DNA from: Crotophaga sulcirostris
Lineage: Eukaryota > Chordata > Aves > Cuculiformes > Crotophagidae
NCBI GenBank assembly: GCA_013397455.1
Contig: VYZB01000023.1
Span: forward strand, 4,356,986 to 4,420,985
Direction: 5' to 3'
Length of the DNA: 64,000 bases
A program made the position numbers and the translations under genes. Below the pieces are notes generated by a model that saw only the letters and a program-made list of their open reading frames with translations, was not told the origin of the DNA and did not search any database. Positions 35,097 to 48,407 of this stretch are shown here, piece after piece; positions within the stretch are counted from its first letter, which is position 1, and each line of letters starts with the position of its first letter.

Positions 35097-38000
35097 AACC
35101 TTTTTTTATTTTCTTTTCCCTTTAACTATTATTATACAAAATGGTATCATGGTAAAAATGAGTATAAACAGGCTAAACATTAGTCAAGAAATTGTTTCTC
35201 AGTACAAAACAACCTCCTCTGCTTTGTTTACTTCTGTGTTCTGAAAATTAAAAAATGTTTGCATGCATATTAATATTACTCTGGCCACATTTCAGGTGTA
35301 TGGATGAACACAAGGGCTGAGATTGGGCCACCCGTTTTGATTTTTAAAATGCTAAGTTCTGGCTATTTTAAGAACATGATTTCTGCATTTCAGTTAGTGA
35401 TCATGCTTGCTGGGAACATGATCCCCGGTCTAGGGTTGTTTAAGTTCAGATCTATTTAGCCAAGGTGTGACAGCACTTTGTTTGAAGGTGTCCACGTTAT
35501 TTCTAAGTTAATGAAGTTTGTTGATGGGAAGCAACATAAGCCCAAAAACAGAAGCTGACAACTTGATGGTTTTGATTCTTGGTGTGTTTTGAATATTTGA
35601 AGTGGTTTGTTGTTTAGCAAAGGTGTTTTGGGTTAAGTACATGGTTTTCAAGTGCTGGGAATTTGTAAAACTGATCTAGGCTTCTTGCATTTTTAATTAA
35701 TATATGAATTGATGTTAAATAATAAGTTTATTATACTGAGTTTTGTATGTGGAAGGAGAAATGTTTTTTGTGACTACACATTTAAAGAAAGCCAAACAAC
35801 TGGATGTATTAATTGATTTACATGTTACTTTAATTTCTTAACTTGAAGGCATCGGTATTTATTAAGCCTCCAAGTCAATGTTGAGTCATTCACACTGGTC
35901 TTTTCATTTGTTGCTGTTTGAGTTAGACATGTAGCAGAATTTTTATTTATTAAAGTCATACTGCAGTAAAACATCAAAAAGTTTGTTTATTTTTTTAAAA
36001 GTAGTTTCCAGATCTCAACAATAGAGTTGTGACTTTGAATGAATTTCTTCCAGTGGAGAAAGAGTGAGCGGAAACTGCAATGCAGGGAAGAGGAGACGGG
36101 AACAGCCACTTTCTGTGTTAAGACATCATCTGGAGGAGCAGTGTTACATCTGCGTCTTGTTTAGGCTGCCAGTTCCAGTCTGCTGTCTTGTTACTTGGCT
36201 GTACCTGTTGCAATGAATTGGTTAAGGGACCCCTGCCTCCCTGAAGATGCTCCTCAGCTGCTGTGTCCCTGCAAGCTCAACAAATAAGTAGATGATGAAA
36301 TGTGCATGGCAAGTGTTTTCTCCTGCAGTACAGCTGAACAGGGGCTGCCTGGCTGAAGTGAATTTCACTCCCTACCTTTGAAACTGGAAGGAAGTTTATG
36401 GTGTTTCACAGAGTAGCAGCTGTGAATCTTTTTTATGGTGATTAGTGCGATTTGTTGTTACAATATTTCAGTGTTTATTGGAGAAAACTGAAATCCTTGG
36501 CAGAGCTGCGAACATCGTATCGCACAAAGATATTGGCAGAAACTGCTTAAAATGTGTACATCCTTTCCAGTATTTCAGAAGAGCTCCACCTGGGCTGGCA
36601 CAGGGAGGTTATTCTATTTTGTAATGGATTTGAGACTTCAGATTTGGTTTTGTTTGGATTAACACCTAGCGCTCTGCCCTGCCGAGCCACAGTGGTGTCC
36701 TACCTCTTCTCAGAAAAGAACAGAGTACTGAATGGGCTCCTTCGGAGGGGTAGATGCTGGTTAGAGAGGAATCACAGTCTTGGGAACTCCAGTGGTTCCC
36801 AGGATCACAAGTCCTATCCCCAAAATTTCTCAGTTGGCCGGATTGAGAATAAGGATCTGGGAAGACCTTGAGAGACAAACTGCAGAGTTGGGACTTCTGT
36901 GTCCTTTAGGCTTGCCAATCAGCATGCAAAGAGGGTGGCTAGAGGATGTTGTAGGGATGGTGGTGGAAAAGGTGATTTTTATGATATTTCAACCATCAAA
37001 CAGTACTAGAAAGCAGCTCTGGGACTGTTGCCTGAAATACTATTCCGTTACTGAATTGATGGGTGGTTCATTTCTGACAGGTGCTGCTTGCTACAACTCC
37101 ATCTTCTCTTGGAAGTACCTCTGCTTCTAATGTGATGTGTTATTCCTATGCATTTTGCCCAAAGGAATTTTGTAAACCTTTATCAGATGAAATCCTGCTA
37201 AGCTTAAAAGCTTAGGAAAATTTATTTCTTAAACCAAGTATTTATGTATTAATTCCTCTCTTTGTTTCAAGAAAAATACCTAATTTTTTCAGGCTGCTTC
37301 TTTGAAGAATGCTGTTTATTAGCTTGCTAGCAACCAGCATGCGTTTTTTATGAAGATGAATATTCCTTTCAAAAAGTATCCAGAAGCTTAAAACGACTCA
37401 TAAAATATGGGCAATACTCTGAAATGCTCAGGGGATATAAGTGGAATGTAAAGACTGCAGCTATGTTGATATAATCGAAAAAATATTTCCTCTGGAATAA
37501 ATAAAAAGGGCTTCATCCACATCAGTCTGCTGGGCTTAAGGCATTTTGTGCTTGCAGAAGGTTTCTCAGTCTTGACTAAGTTATTAACTTATAGGATGAA
37601 GTAACTCAAAACTAAAAAGGAAACCTGCTATATTTTATGGCATAGAATAAATTGGCTGTGCATCGATGGAGATAATATATACAATAATAGGAATAATGTA
37701 AGTATTTAAAATTAATATGTAAACTGTCACTTATTTTTGAATGCGAACAATATGAAACAGAATATTTTTCTTCTGAATAATTTGTAGATAAACTTCTTAC
37801 AGCTGGTTCAACATTTTCTGATGGAGTGCTTTTCCAATAAAATGCTATTTCATCAAAATATAAATTTATTATCAGTTCATTTTTTTTCATTTTTTTCTTC
37901 GTAGTGAAAAGATTGTGATGGTGTTATGACATTTTATTTTACCATGTTTTGCATGTTTTTTAATCTGATTTTTTCATCATCTCTGTCACTACCTTATTTT

Positions 38001-41000
38001 TCTTAGGTTTTGCTTGATTGTATTTCTCCTCTTTATTTTAAGCTTTTGATTGGCTAAAGGAGAAATTTGTAAAAGCAAAAAGCCATTATGTGGAAATGAG
38101 TCTTTCAAGGTTTCATTTCTGTTTATGAGAACAAAATTGAAGTTGCAGAGTTTTGCATGAACCAGTAATTCCAGCTGCCGGAAGTGGCTGCTCTTACTCT
38201 CCTCATCTCTGTGTAGGTGTAGTTTAATATTAAAAACGAGAAGTTATTCTTGCTGTGTACCTGCCAGCTTTCTCAAGCTTTGCATATACACTGGGAGCTT
38301 CAATATTAGCCAGTAATTTTGATACGTAACTGGGAGCACTGGGAGTTCAGAGGTGCAGGTGACCCTCCTACAGTTGAGATCAGTGGCATGATTGGATAAA
38401 CCTCTGAATAGCTGGGCTGCCATGCCTCAGGTTGGTCACTAACCACCATGGGTAACTTGTAAATGTATTTCCTCTCTGTTGTGGTCCAAATATTATACAG
38501 AAAATGGAACTGTGTGTTGGTGAGGGTTCAGGAGTCCTGTCCCTGACAAGACGGAGACCTACACCCTCCTTGCTCTTCAGCCTGGAAGTTTAGCCGTGCA
38601 ACTCTTGTCCTGTTGCATTGTATTGAGGCACAACAGAAGGCATGGCTAGCATTTATCACCCTTTACTGTCTGACTAGAATAGAAGAAACCAGGCTTCCAT
38701 ATATTCCTGCAGTAATTTTTAGATGCTATGACTAAATGTGGTGTAAGCACAGGAGTAGCTGGGATGTAACTCAAAGCCATGTGAGAGAAACATGAAGTAA
38801 TACTCATCTGTTTTTTTAGATAGAAGATAGAACAGGCCCCAGTTTCAAACATTTTCAGAAATAATTTTACATTTCTTCCTGTCTTTTCCTTCCTTAGAAC
38901 TGAGGTGAATTTCTGAGGTCTCCTTCCCCCAAAAGGTCAAAGAAACAGTTAAATTAAGTGAAACTTTTCATTCTGCCAGATAAAACATTATTTTGGAGGA
39001 TAGAGGAGTGAAAACATTTCAAAAGAAATTTCAAATTTTAAGCTTCAACTTCTTAATTTCACAACATAACTCATTGAAAAATTTTCTAGTTTTATTGTAT
39101 TTCACCTGAAGCAGTTAGACACACTTGGTACCAGTAAATGATTTCAAATGACTAAAATATGATTACCCAGCTGCTCCAAATCCCTTCTAAAGTTTCACCT
39201 GCAAAATGCTGTCAGCTAGAAAAACGGCTACTTGCAATAAAGCTTCTCATGAATAATCATCACAAATGATGTTTTAGAAATCCAAAGGAAATAGCTTCAA
39301 GACACAAATAAATTTGGGAAAGCTGGCAGCTGCTTTTGGATACATTGTGACCAGGAGAAAGGCAATATTTTTCAAATTATTAATGAGAGTTTAAATTCTT
39401 ATCCTTAACATAAAGGCAGGGAAAATCTTAAGTGATCTACCTGTAAGATGGAGACATTCTCTGATGTTTTCTGGGTTATCAGGATGATTATTGTATTGGG
39501 TCACAGTGAATGATTTTACGATTGTGCTATGTGATTTGTTTTGTATTCAGGGTACCTGTGAGATTCTGGGAAGTTGTTTAATTTTTCTTGCTTGCTCAAA
39601 ACATTGCTTATTTGGCCAGAGATTTTATTATGTCCTTTTCTGATGCTGGTACTTGTGCTGTGTGAAAGCAAATTTCCCAGTTTTACACTTAGAGCTCCTA
39701 GCTTGTAGAATAATTTGGAATTATTTCAGGGAAGTAATTCAGACTTGGAAAGGGAGTTTGATTTAGAGTCTGCAGGCTTTCCTCCTTTTTGCATGATAAG
39801 GATTACAGGACAAACATGCATTCTGAGGAAGAAAATGGCAGTTTGATTCAAGTAAAAGGTAAGATCTCAGAGCAGCAAGTACTGGGAAGGGTTAGGTAGG
39901 AGTGAAGCTGCTGCGCAGGGTGGAACGCAAAGCTACAGCTGTATAAGGAATGTGAACCGCATTATAGAGGACAATGTTAACTTGCTTAGGGCAGACACTG
40001 TGTGTTGTTTGGACTAGTTTTAGAACCAGGTGATTCAAAAATTGGGTATGAAATGGGAAACCACTTGAAGTGAAGGGGGTTAGGATTTCACTGTTGCCAC
40101 GAAGCATGAAATTATTGCCTTTGGTGTTGACTTGGGAAGCTACCAATCTAACTTACTGAAGTACTCTGTTTCAGTAAAGTTCTGTGATTAAGAACTGCTT
40201 GGAGAAATACATTGGAATATTGGCTGTCAATATGTGTCCTGACTTTTTTTCTTGACGTTTTGGGTAGGGGCATGAAGTGCCTCCAGACCTAACATTTATT
40301 AAGCAACTCTTGAATTTACTTCTATCGATTGTACTGTCTAAATAGTACTTCCCTAACTACTTCTGAGTTGTATTTAATTAGGATTAGGGGAAATTTAGAG
40401 GTGCTGTTCCTTTCAATTTTTTTCCCCTTTTTTTCCTCTCTTTTTCCCCCTCCCTTTTGAATTTTTTTTCTTCCCAAGTGTACTATAATGCAAACTATAT
40501 TCTGAATTTGGCTACATATTTTTATTCAAAATATAATAAATATTAATCATTACAAACTTGGAAAATGTATACTAGAAGGTGAAGAGGTAGTTGTATCCTG
40601 TGAAGTGACATCTGCATGTTAGGAATGCAATTAAAAAGAGATCTTCTTAATTATTCAAGCACTTGTATCATATAATGCCTTTCATAAACTGGGATATGAA
40701 ATACTGTCTGTAGAGACCTGACAAATTTTGCTCTTTTGGAGCATGAATCTTCCCTTCAGTCATTTATAACCTCTAGCCATTGGCATCAAGGTGACCAAAA
40801 ATCTGGCTTAATATTTTAAGTGAAACCCCTACCCTCACTTTGAGGCATACTGACTAATTAAGAACTGTGTAACTGGACCTTTTTGCGTAGCCTGTTTGTG
40901 AAGCTGGAATAGGGTGTCATCTATTCTATCTGGTCAGTTAAGCAAAAACCATGGTCTGTCTGAACTATGCCATACAGACAAGATGCAAACATGCCTGGTG

Positions 41001-44000
41001 GTGAAAATCAAATTTATGCTAAAAAGATGGGGATGAAATGTGTATAGTTTGAAGGGCTTAACTAGAGGATGTACAACAAGCTTTTGTTGAAGCAAGTTGA
41101 AACAGACCAAGAAATGATTTTCTGTCCTTCTTGATCATCGGATGCATGCTTTGGTCTCCCTTGGCTTGCTAAAATGTCTTCAGCCAAGCTGTGTTTGTTG
41201 AGCTTGATTTTCTGGAGTTTATCTGCAGTCACACATGCAAAGTTGGCTTTATCTCAGTCAGTGCAAATACATAAATAGATGCTGACCTTTCCAAATGTAA
41301 CAGAGAGGAAGAGAAGGGCTAGATCTGGCTGTGAAGTGTCAGTTTGGCCCGCAGGCAGAGAAAGAGGAATGGCTGCCCTAGCTCAACATTTCTATTTCAA
41401 ACCTGAAGTGACTGAATGTCAATCACTCTCTTTCCTAGGTAACATAAGAGCTGATCCGAGCACACAGCAGTACCTTTGCCAGACAGACCATCGTGCCCTT
41501 GGGCATTAAAAAAAAAAAAAAAACAACCCAGAGATCAATCCCATCTCTATTTGGGATTTGGGGGATATAAGGATGTGGAAGAGCTAATTTCGTCCAGCTT
41601 CTACACTGTTATATACACTGAGCAGTACTATAAAAGTATAAAACCCTGTGAGATTGTTGTGGAGCCACCTAAGACAAAAGCGACCTGGGGCATTTTCAAG
41701 AGGATAATTCAGCCATGAGGGTTTTGCCATTTGGAGTGATTTAATATTTAGAAAATGCTTCAAAAGACATATTTATTCATTTCTTTTGGTACTCACAGCT
41801 GTATGGTTACTGACTGGTAAAACATAAACCTGTGAGTGGAACAACCCCTTGGGATGAAGAGGCCATGGCAGGACTGAAAACACGGGCAAGGCTGAGTGAC
41901 GAGGCAGCGCTCTGCTGTCCCAGGGAGGGAGGGATGCTGTGAATGGGCATTTGCTGGCATGGGCAGGGAGGATCTTGTGATACTGCATATTAGTGCATGG
42001 TTTTACTCGTTAGCTGCACAAATAGCATTTTCTGTCTCAAGTAATGTCTTTCACAGTACCTAGAAGTCACAACTACAGATATTATGCTGTGGGACTGTAA
42101 AGTACAGAGCAAAACCGCTGCTGAATCCAAAGAGGAAGTGGGCAGCACGGGTAAAGACATCCAGAGAGGCTGTTCTACTGCCTTAGGAATTTTATGGGCT
42201 TTTTAGTCAATGTTCTTCTGCTTTATGGTCACATAAAGCGGCTGCTTTATAAGCAAGAAAAGTTGTAAGCAGAAGAGTAATTAAAGGAAGTGGTCATAGA
42301 TGAGAAGCTATAGGAGAAGCAAACTCCTGGTGGCTACGAGTGACTACAGAGCATGTGAGCTGCCTGGCTGAGGGTATAAAAATAGAAATAAGAATTGATT
42401 CTAGCCTGCCCAACAGCAACACAGATTTTTTTTTTTTTGTTTGTATTATTTAGCTTTATATAACTGATAAGGTGCCAAAGGAGGTTCTTTCTCCATGCAG
42501 GGTCTTTTTCTGGACTTGTTTATACACCAAGACTTCCACCTACAGGTGCAATGAGACCTTTGCTTCTTTGAAAGTCAAGGTCTAAATCTTGAGTATGCTT
42601 TATCCTTTATATCCTGGCCACCTGGTAGTCTTTCTAATTATATATGGATTTTATAATTAAGAGTAATCTTGTTCAGTTTATAGTCTTTTTACCATATATA
42701 TTTGAATTATCATTTTGTCATTATATATCTGAATTATTCAGCCATCAGATTGCATTATGTTAATTTGCTGTATTTGATACTTAGCCTTTTTGGTGAAATA
42801 CTTCTAAAATAGCATTAATACCAGAATTGGCTTATTTGAGGCTTGTGTTTGGTTGCACTTAGTGCCTGGCACTTACCACCTGGCAGAAGAATGAGTAAGA
42901 AGTGTTGAAATACTACATACTTCTATTTTTCATACAGTTGTTTGGTTTCTTGATATGGCTCATGTAAATTCTATTGGAGTGTCCCAAGTATTCCTAAGTA
43001 CAAGTGAAAGCGTGGCTTAGCAGATTCTGCAGGCTTGAAGAAAGTTAGGGAAAGTTACAACACTGCAGAAGCTATTAAAAAGGGGTAGCACGGTTACAAA
43101 TCTTATAGGAGGATTATATATTGACTTGCAAAAGATCCTTTATGTCTTCTTGCTTAGGGGTGTGTGTAAGCCCAGCTTTACATTTAATGAGATATCTGCT
43201 GCATTACAGTCTAGGAATTGACTTGTAGCCAGGTGTGATTGATTTAGAGTCCTTATAACCTGATATGACATGAAGGGGGAGGGCTGTTATTCTCTTTTGG
43301 AACAACTTTTATCATCTGAATGGCTCCCATGAGGCAGGCATTGGCTTCCAAATGACGTTTGGAAGGATGCACCAGGTAAATCCCATGATGCTGGACATCC
43401 AAGTGAAGTACTGTTTAACTTGCTGTTGCTCAGATCAAGAATTCAGACTGCTTTTTTCCTTCTTGTTGAGCAGAATTTATGCTTTTTCAGAGTCTCTAGG
43501 GAGAAATTTAACAATTAAATTTGTGCTGCTGATAGTCTAAAGGCCAATAAATTATCAAGCTGAGATGACTGTTTTGCATGTAGTGGCTAAAGAGGTAGTC
43601 TGTAGTGGCAGGCAAAGGCAAGATAACGGAAAGCAGTGGTGTCTCTCCAGCTGAAATGAGTCAGGATATGACATTTAACAGCCTTGTGAATCGGGACTTG
43701 GGTAATATAACTATGAATCTCTAATGCGAAAAAAATAGCTCTTTGCAGTTCAGAGATGCTGTCTTTTTTTTTTTCCTTCTTTCATTAATTCATTTTTTAC
43801 AGACTGTCTTAGACAATTCTGTGAACCCTGAGCATCTGGGGCTGGTGACAATTGGCAGTGCCAGTCTAGATATGTTTTGGAGAAGAGTGACATATATATA
43901 CGTACTTGGCTTTGCAGGTGACTTGAAGGAGAAAGGCTTAAGCTTAGGCTTGCTGGCTGGAGTGCAGTCCATCAATCATAGAACGACTGCTGCAGACATT

Positions 44001-47000
44001 GGCAGGGTATTTTTCTGTGAGGTACACTGTTGCCAGTACGGTTCTGCACACTTCACTGAAAGTCAGTTGTAAAATCCTGTGAGCAGTGTTAGGGTGGAGG
44101 TTCAAGGTTCCTGCATGCCAGCATGGAGTAGAGCTACCTGAATGGTAGAACTACCTCATAGAAGCTCAGTCTCCAATGGCTGTGTACTTTGTCAGTGTAA
44201 AATGTGCTGGAATAATGGTATCTAATTTCAGAAGGTTCAGATGATCATTTGATCAGGAGGAAATTACCTGAATTATATACTAAATATTAGCTCTGTGAGA
44301 CCCAACATGTTTTCTAAGAACTCCCAAGTTATGCAGGTGCATTTGGGTACTTTCATTCTCTGGCATGGGAATTGCATGATAGGTGAAGAACAAAAATTAT
44401 TCATGGAGGAGTAGGGACTGACTTTTCCTTTTGCCCAGAGAATATGCTTTTATGAGGAAGGGGACAGAAGTTTTCTTTATCAGTAAATTATCCATCTTAG
44501 TGTGGAGGAGTAAAGTTTCACATGAGGCTATTCAGATCACAAACAGCTCTTGAAAGTCAAATGTCTTAGTAACAGTGTAGGACCTGTGTCCACTTACTTC
44601 CAGCCCTAACTAGTCTTCCTAGCACAAAAGCTGTACGACTAAGTATAAACAGATGAAGGGCATGATTCCTCATATCCTGTGCTTGAAAAGTGTGGGCTTA
44701 GGGTTTTGTTTTAAGACAAGGTCTAGATTCACAGAACGATTTAAGTGTGGGCGTGTTGCACTGAAATGTGAGGTTACTGTCTTGTGCTGATGGGGCTATC
44801 TAGTCAGCCCTTCAGTCAGATAGGGATAAATGTACTATGTGATGCTGATAGGCCACTTTCTTATAACATCTCCTTACTTATGGTTTTATGGTGTATGACC
44901 AATGTGTGTACAACTCATTCAGTCCCATGATCAAAGGAAACAAGTCAGTGCTGTGAAGGTGGTAGTAATGACACTAACGTTACTGCAAGCACCAGTGGTA
45001 TGCATGGACAGGCAGCTCACTTGGGAATCCCTCCTCACTCACCTTACTGTGTTATCTCACTGATTTTGTTGTACGTAGTTAAGTACATGTCATACCTAGC
45101 TGCACATATGTGCTGGGGTATGCCTAACAACCATGTGTGGTGATTTGGAGTGTGCCTGTTAGCTCCATCGTCTACCTGCTGTACTTGGGCAAGGAAGCAC
45201 TAGTTATAAGAGAACAGGGGCTTCAGTTGTAGCCCCTCAATTGAATGACACTAAGCCAAAATCAGCAAGACCAAGTCTATTTTCACACAATTCCCTTTTC
45301 ACTCAGAAGACTGCACAAGGAAACACGTTCAATCACAACACATAACCCAGAGGTACAACAATGTTTATCATTTTGCTTTTAAGGGAAAAAACCTTGCATC
45401 TTCATGCAGTGATTCACTAGACAATGCTGCACCGAAACACAGGGATGCTGTCAGTTCATTCTGATGGTATCATAGTGAAACCTGTGCAAAGTCATTGTCT
45501 GGAGGGGGAACTCAACAGTCACTGCCTTCTTGCCTCTGCCTCAAGGCAGACAGCCCTACCTGGGCTGTAGCTGACAAATATTTATCTAATAGTTTTTCAC
45601 AGCTTTCAGTAATGGAAATTCACAGCCCACTGGGCAGTCCATTGCGGTGCTTTGCTCTCCTTATGCGTAGAATGTTTTCCTGACTTCTAACTTCCCCTTT
45701 GCCTATAATTTAAGATTTTTTTTCTTATCTTTTCCACATATGACTGCCATCAAGTCTCCCCACAGTCTTTTTCTGTAGGCTAAACAATCACATCTCATTT
45801 AATCAGGTTATTTTTTTTTCTAGACATCTGAAAGTTTTTGTTTTACTGGTAGTCTGTAAGGAAGATATGTGACAATTAACCCTGTGGTTCACTCAGAAAT
45901 ATATCATCAGACTTTCCCTTTGGGGGCGTTACAAAATATCAATGCCATATCCTCCAAAAGGCAGATCTTAGTGGCACCCTTCTGCTTGAACAAGCTTGTG
46001 TCTAGAATTGCTGATTGTTCCTGTAGCCAGATCACTGGATGCTGCTACTACTGAAGCAAACCTAGTGTCCCAACATACGTGCTCATCTTTTCTCCCTGAT
46101 AACATGCACTGAGGACTGAACAGGGAATGAAGCTCGGGTATCTTTTCCTGACTGGAGTAAGATCTGCTGCAATCACAGCTCTGACAGTCTACTTGAACTA
46201 ATTTCACCCATGTCTCTGCCTCAGTAAACTGAAAGTACTTTATGTAGCTGGAGACAGACAGTCAGCTGCCAGTAGTGAGCCCCCTCTCCAGGGGGCACAG
46301 TGAAGATTGCATGGAGCTACTATTGTATGTCTCTATTTCTCAGTGTATAGAGACAAGCTGAATTAGACCTGCCTGCAGGGCATGAAATAATACCAAGCAA
46401 TACTTTCTCTCTAGTGATGATTTTTAATGAGGTTATGAATATGACAAGAATGTAGAATGGGAATTTGCAGTGTATTCTATTTTCTTAGGCTGACTAACCT
46501 ATTTCTAGCCTAATTCATTAATAGATGTTCCTCTGTCCAGACCATCTCCAACCATTTCCTCAATCTAAACCCCACTGGCTTATCTCACTTCCCTTCCCTT
46601 GCAGGAGGACTTGGCATGTGCATAGTGTAGCTTGTTATTCAGGAGCAAATTTAAGTGATGTGACTAGGCTCAATAGGAGACAGTTTAGGTGAAGGGAGAC
46701 AGTAAATGCAAAGGCTACATGGATCTGTTCTGGAATCCACTGTTGTGCCAGAAGAAATAAGAAAGCCAAAGATAATAATCCTTGGTATGAGTATGATGCT
46801 CTCTGTAACAATTCCCTCAAGCACTTTACAGTCATTCAAATTCAATGTATGGTGATCCTGCACAGCTAAATCTATGCCTAGAAATCTCTGGAGACAACTA
46901 AAATGAAGGTTTCTGTGTGAGAAGTATATGGGGAAGAAGTACTGCAACCCCCCCTTTTTTTCTGTACAATAAACAGACATAGATGCTGAACCACTATTCC

Positions 47001-47050
47001 TTTCACTTGACAGCCAAAAAATTGGAAGAGACCTAGAGAGCCCCTGTGAT
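35097..47050. other. Intronic sequence without recognised genes (intron 2, left part)
   Basis: This is AT-rich intron with no splice-supported exon, RNA gene or clear transposon. An A16 run lies at 41508-41523, followed by a short open frame ending at 41718 that I do not recognise. A somewhat GC-richer stretch lies at 36680-36930. Nothing in it can be assigned. Confidence 0.55.
41508..41523. repeat. Poly-A run (A16)
   Basis: This is a perfect run of 16 A. No AATAAA signal or recognisable retrocopy precedes it on the + strand. It is a simple-sequence tract. Confidence 0.8.
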
Positions 47051-47137
47051 ATTCTGGGCTGTATGCGAATGTAGCAGACAGGAGCTCTTCTCCACTCAAT
47101 GGTGCTGAGCAAGGCTTTTCAAAAGTGGGGCTACTTC
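47051..47137 (-). repeat. 87-bp inverted repeat, left arm
   Basis: Read on the minus strand this arm matches 48321-48407 on the plus strand without gaps, with 82 of 87 bases identical (about 94%). Both share GAAGTAGCCCCACTTTTGAA at one end and GCCCAGAAT at the other. Similarity stops abruptly on both sides. The arm could be a terminal inverted repeat of a 1.36-kb element, or one of two oppositely inserted copies of a short dispersed repeat. I do not recognise the family. Confidence 0.9.
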
Positions 47138-48320
47138 ATTTAAGCTCACCAGCACTACTTCTACTACCTCCAGTCTTGGCAGCCCTTTTTCAGTTCCAAT
47201 TCCTCAGTTCAGGGTCTGTCCTCCAAGTCGCACCCAGGGCTGGCACCCCCTCATCCTACCATGGCTGTGGTTGTGGTTGGCACAGCAGCTGCATTCGTCT
47301 TTTCAAGGTGGTGAATAAGCAGGGAAATGTGGGTGCTGGATTATTAAGCACCGAAAGAACCATGGTGAGGAAATGAGTAACAAGTGTTGCTATTGACTTT
47401 GGTGCAACCAGGCTTCACTTGACCTATTTTGCAATGTTCCAGCTGACTTCAAGCATAGCCAGGATTTATCCAACAGTGCCCTCTTGCTGAGTTCAGTTCT
47501 GCTAGGGACTTGTAAATCTGGTTTAGTGGCATCTTTCTTGGTAACAACGAATGGCTTTTTTCTTTCTCCATTTCTCAGGCTTTATTAGCCTTTTTTTCCT
47601 GTAGTGAATGCGTTCTCTTCTTCATCTAGTCTGACTGAAAAGTATTTGTTTATTACTCCTTAAGACAGACTGTGAGTGAAAATGCAAGGCAAATTTGAAA
47701 CAGCCACTCAGGCAAGATAAAATGGAGCTTTTTGCCACTGCTCTTCCTTGCCCCCATCTCAACTGACAACATCCTTTCTGTTGCTTATGCCAGTAAACGG
47801 GGTATTATCCCCGACTTCATGCTTTGCTGAGCCCTTGCAGGCAGGCTGTGTGCAAGTCTTGCAGAATCTTTGCACACTTTTTTACTTCTTCATCTCTCTC
47901 AGTGAGCCAACCTTACTCTAAGACTTACTTTTGCAGGGCAAAGGTACCCTTTTTTGTACACTTTTCCAAGTCTTTATGAGGTGATGGTACATGCAATGCT
48001 ATGCCACAACAGTCAACATCACCATATTAAAGTGGGGTGAGCGATAATTTTGTTGGCTTTTATTTTTCATTTAGTTTTTAGGTGGTACAGAGATACTTCT
48101 TGTGTGACTGAATGAAAGAAGTGAAATCACTGATGTCCCTGTTTCCTGATGCAGTAGTGAGAATTTATTTTCTGCAGCTTTTTTCTTGAGAGAGGATCAG
48201 ATGCTATTCTCTGCAGATATGAATCTACCCCACATTGTAATCAGGATGCCTGGATTGTCCCTGTATTTTGGAATTTTCGAATTTAATAGTTACTTGAGAA
48301 CAGACTGATTGAGAGATGAG
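47138..48320. other. Spacer between the inverted repeat arms
   Basis: This is 1183 bases of unique-looking sequence. Open frames are short (the longest begin at 47125 and 48309, both overlapping an arm) and show no transposase-like motifs. If the arms are terminal repeats, this would be the body of a non-autonomous element. Confidence 0.5.
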
Positions 48321-48407
48321 GAAGTAGCCCCACTTTTGAAAAGCCTTGCTCAGCACCATAGAGTAGAGAAGAGCTCCTGTCTGCTACATTCCTATACTGC
48401 CCAGAAT
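48321..48407 (+). repeat. 87-bp inverted repeat, right arm
   Basis: This is the plus-strand partner of the arm at 47051-47137, with five mismatches and no gaps. The outer ends of the two arms are ATTCTGGGC (left) and GCCCAGAAT (right). I see no convincing target-site duplication in the flanks (GTGAT on the left, GAGAA on the right). Confidence 0.9.

Noticed and set aside
36554..36878. Overlapping frames of 105 (plus) and 70 (minus) codons in a GC-richer stretch
   Set aside because: No domain, no flanking splice signals in a consistent phase, and no similarity I can name.
41476..41718. 80-codon frame directly after an A16 run, with protein-like composition
   Set aside because: A retrocopy would have its poly-A after the coding part on the same strand, not before it. 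I recognise no family, so it is left unassigned.
46651..47112. Minus-strand frame of 153 codons
   Set aside because: No recognisable domain or splice context, and its N-terminal part lies in the left arm of the 87-bp inverted repeat. It looks like chance openness.
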